From assembly GCA_028819775.1 (NCBI GenBank), contig JAPPKV010000095.1, positions 1-6,027 on the forward strand: a stretch of 6,027 bases of DNA. Reading direction: 5' to 3'. The position numbers and the translations under genes were made by a program. Below are positions 5,557-6,027 of this stretch, piece after piece. Positions within the stretch are counted from its first letter, which is position 1, and every line of letters starts with the position of its first letter. The notes below the pieces were generated by a model that made no database searches, had not been told where the DNA came from, and saw only the letters and a list, made by a program, of their open reading frames with translations. This stretch comes from Gammaproteobacteria bacterium. GTDB lineage: Bacteria; Pseudomonadota; Gammaproteobacteria; Pseudomonadales; Azotimanducaceae_A.

Positions 5557-5671
5557 GGCTGGTTGTACGCTCGTCGGCTGGCAAATCTCGCGTCCTGCCG
5601 CGTCTCATCGTTTCTGCGGTGGTGCAGCTTGAGGGTGCGGAAGTAGACTTTCAAGGCGTCGGAGGAGTGCG
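5557..5671. other. Divergent intergenic region
   Basis: 115 bases between the starts of the subunit-3-like gene (minus) and the small antitoxin-like gene (plus). It must hold promoters for at least the plus gene, and probably one for the minus-strand operon. I see no convincing -35/-10 pair, palindrome or RNA structure beyond the ribosome binding site at 5661-5667. Confidence 0.4.
5661..5667 (+). promoter_or_regulatory. Strong ribosome binding site for the small plus-strand gene
   Basis: GGAGGAG, ending 4 bases before the GTG at 5672. It is the best Shine-Dalgarno match in the window. It decides that the GTG, not the later ATG at 5705, is the start, and shows that this small reverse-oriented frame is likely translated. 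Confidence 0.65.
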
Positions 5672-5902
5672 GTGGATTCTGAGTGGGATCCTGACAAGTG
5701 GCGTATGAAGAAGGATGAGTTGCGAAAGGACTATCCCGCGAGTCTCATCAAATCGGGGATTCGGGGGAAATACGCGGATCGGTACGCCGCCGGCACCAAC
5801 GTGGTCCTCATCGACCCCGACCTTCGAGAGCACTTCCGTGACTCGAAGGCCGTCAATCGTGCCCTTCGCCGCTACCTGCAGTCGGGTGCCTCCCAAGCGT
5901 AA
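5672..5902 (+). CDS. Small antitoxin-like protein of unknown function
   Basis: A 76-residue protein starting at GTG behind a GGAGGAG site. The N-terminal part is charged (WDPDKWRMKKDELRKDYP, 5-22). The core SGIRGKYADRYAAGTNVVLI (28-47), then DPDLREHFRDSKAVNRALRRYL (48-69), resembles a widespread family of small proteins with RGKY-x-x-RY-x-x-GTN-x-V-x-x-x-P-D and a C-terminal DS-x-x-VN-x-AL-x-x-L helix. These proteins often lie in toxin-antitoxin-like settings, which I recall but could not check. The fold may be a ribbon-helix-helix-like or other small DNA-binding or antitoxin element. No toxin partner is visible in the window. It is oriented against its neighbours: divergent from the subunit-3 gene (115 bases between) and convergent with the GMC gene (9 bases between stops). 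Function is not established. Confidence 0.7.
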   Translation: MDSEWDPDKWRMKKDELRKDYPASLIKSGIRGKYADRYAAGTNVVLIDPDLREHFRDSKAVNRALRRYLQSGASQA

Positions 5903-5911
5903 CGTCGCCCG

Positions 5912-6027
5912 TCAGTCGAACAAATCCGCCAAGCGTCGCTTCATCGAATCGGCGATGTAGAGCGCCACGGCTTGGATCGTGGTGGTCGGGTTCACGCCGC
6001 CGGAGGTCACGAAGACGCTGCCGTCGA
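5912..6027 (-). CDS. GMC-family FAD oxidoreductase, C-terminal end only
   Basis: The last 37 codons and the TGA stop (5912-5914) are in the window; the rest lies beyond its right edge. The visible tail, DGSVFVTSGGVNPTTTIQAV then ALYIADSM, is the conserved C-terminus of glucose-methanol-choline oxidoreductases (D-G-S-x-x-P-T-x-x-x-x-N-P-T-x-T-I-x-A-L-A-x-R-I-A). In that family this segment closes the FAD site, and the asparagine of NP is near the active site (the P of the usual PTSGG is V here). With the subunit-3-like gene downstream, it probably forms a sugar or alcohol dehydrogenase. The substrate cannot be judged from this piece. Confidence 0.88.
   Translation of the reverse strand, partial: DGSVFVTSGGVNPTTTIQAVALYIADSMKRRLADLFD

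Noticed and set aside
4504..5646. 380-codon plus-strand open frame opposite the adenosine deaminase and subunit-3 genes
   Set aside because: It runs antisense to two well-recognised genes, has no recognisable motif, and is expected from the high-GC codon pattern.
1..6027. CRISPR array, tRNA, insertion sequence or direct repeats
   Set aside because: No regularly spaced repeats, cloverleaf-like segment, transposase motif or terminal inverted repeat pair was seen by eye.

Overview
The window comes from a high-GC bacterial chromosome. The exported enzyme with a classical signal peptide and the GMC/subunit-3 oxidoreductase genes suggest a Gram-negative environmental bacterium. Pseudomonadota, Planctomycetota and Acidobacteriota are all possible, and the sequence does not decide between them. 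No rRNA, tRNA, CRISPR array or insertion sequence was seen. Coding density is high and no gene-free stretch exceeds 300 bases.

Left part (1-939): a truncated minus-strand gene (1-64) starts like a small antibiotic-biosynthesis-monooxygenase (ABM) protein. Divergent from it on the plus strand are a complete Nudix hydrolase (133-699) and a 70-residue four-cysteine protein (727-939). The four-cysteine gene meets the next minus-strand gene tail to tail, with the two stop codons overlapping by 4 bases.

Middle part (936-2600), the most interesting region: a minus-strand operon in the order higB toxin, higA antitoxin, HNH endonuclease. The gaps are 9 and 1 bases, so translation is probably coupled. 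The nuclease has a large N-terminal domain whose opening resembles EVE/PUA-like modified-base readers, followed by an HNH_2-type nuclease core. A perfect 7-bp inverted repeat just before higB is a good candidate for the HigA operator. Sample lines here are about 50-52% GC, against 63-80% in sampled flanking lines, which fits an acquired defence-type module.

Right part (2606-6027): a minus-strand cluster that reads, in transcription order, the end of a GMC oxidoreductase (truncated by the window), a gluconate-2-dehydrogenase-subunit-3-like protein, an exported adenosine deaminase, and an unrecognised 336-residue protein. The last three are separated by only 3 and 8 bases and form a clear operon. 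A small plus-strand gene with a strong ribosome binding site (5672-5902), resembling small antitoxin-like proteins, sits in the opposite orientation between the GMC gene and its likely partner subunit.
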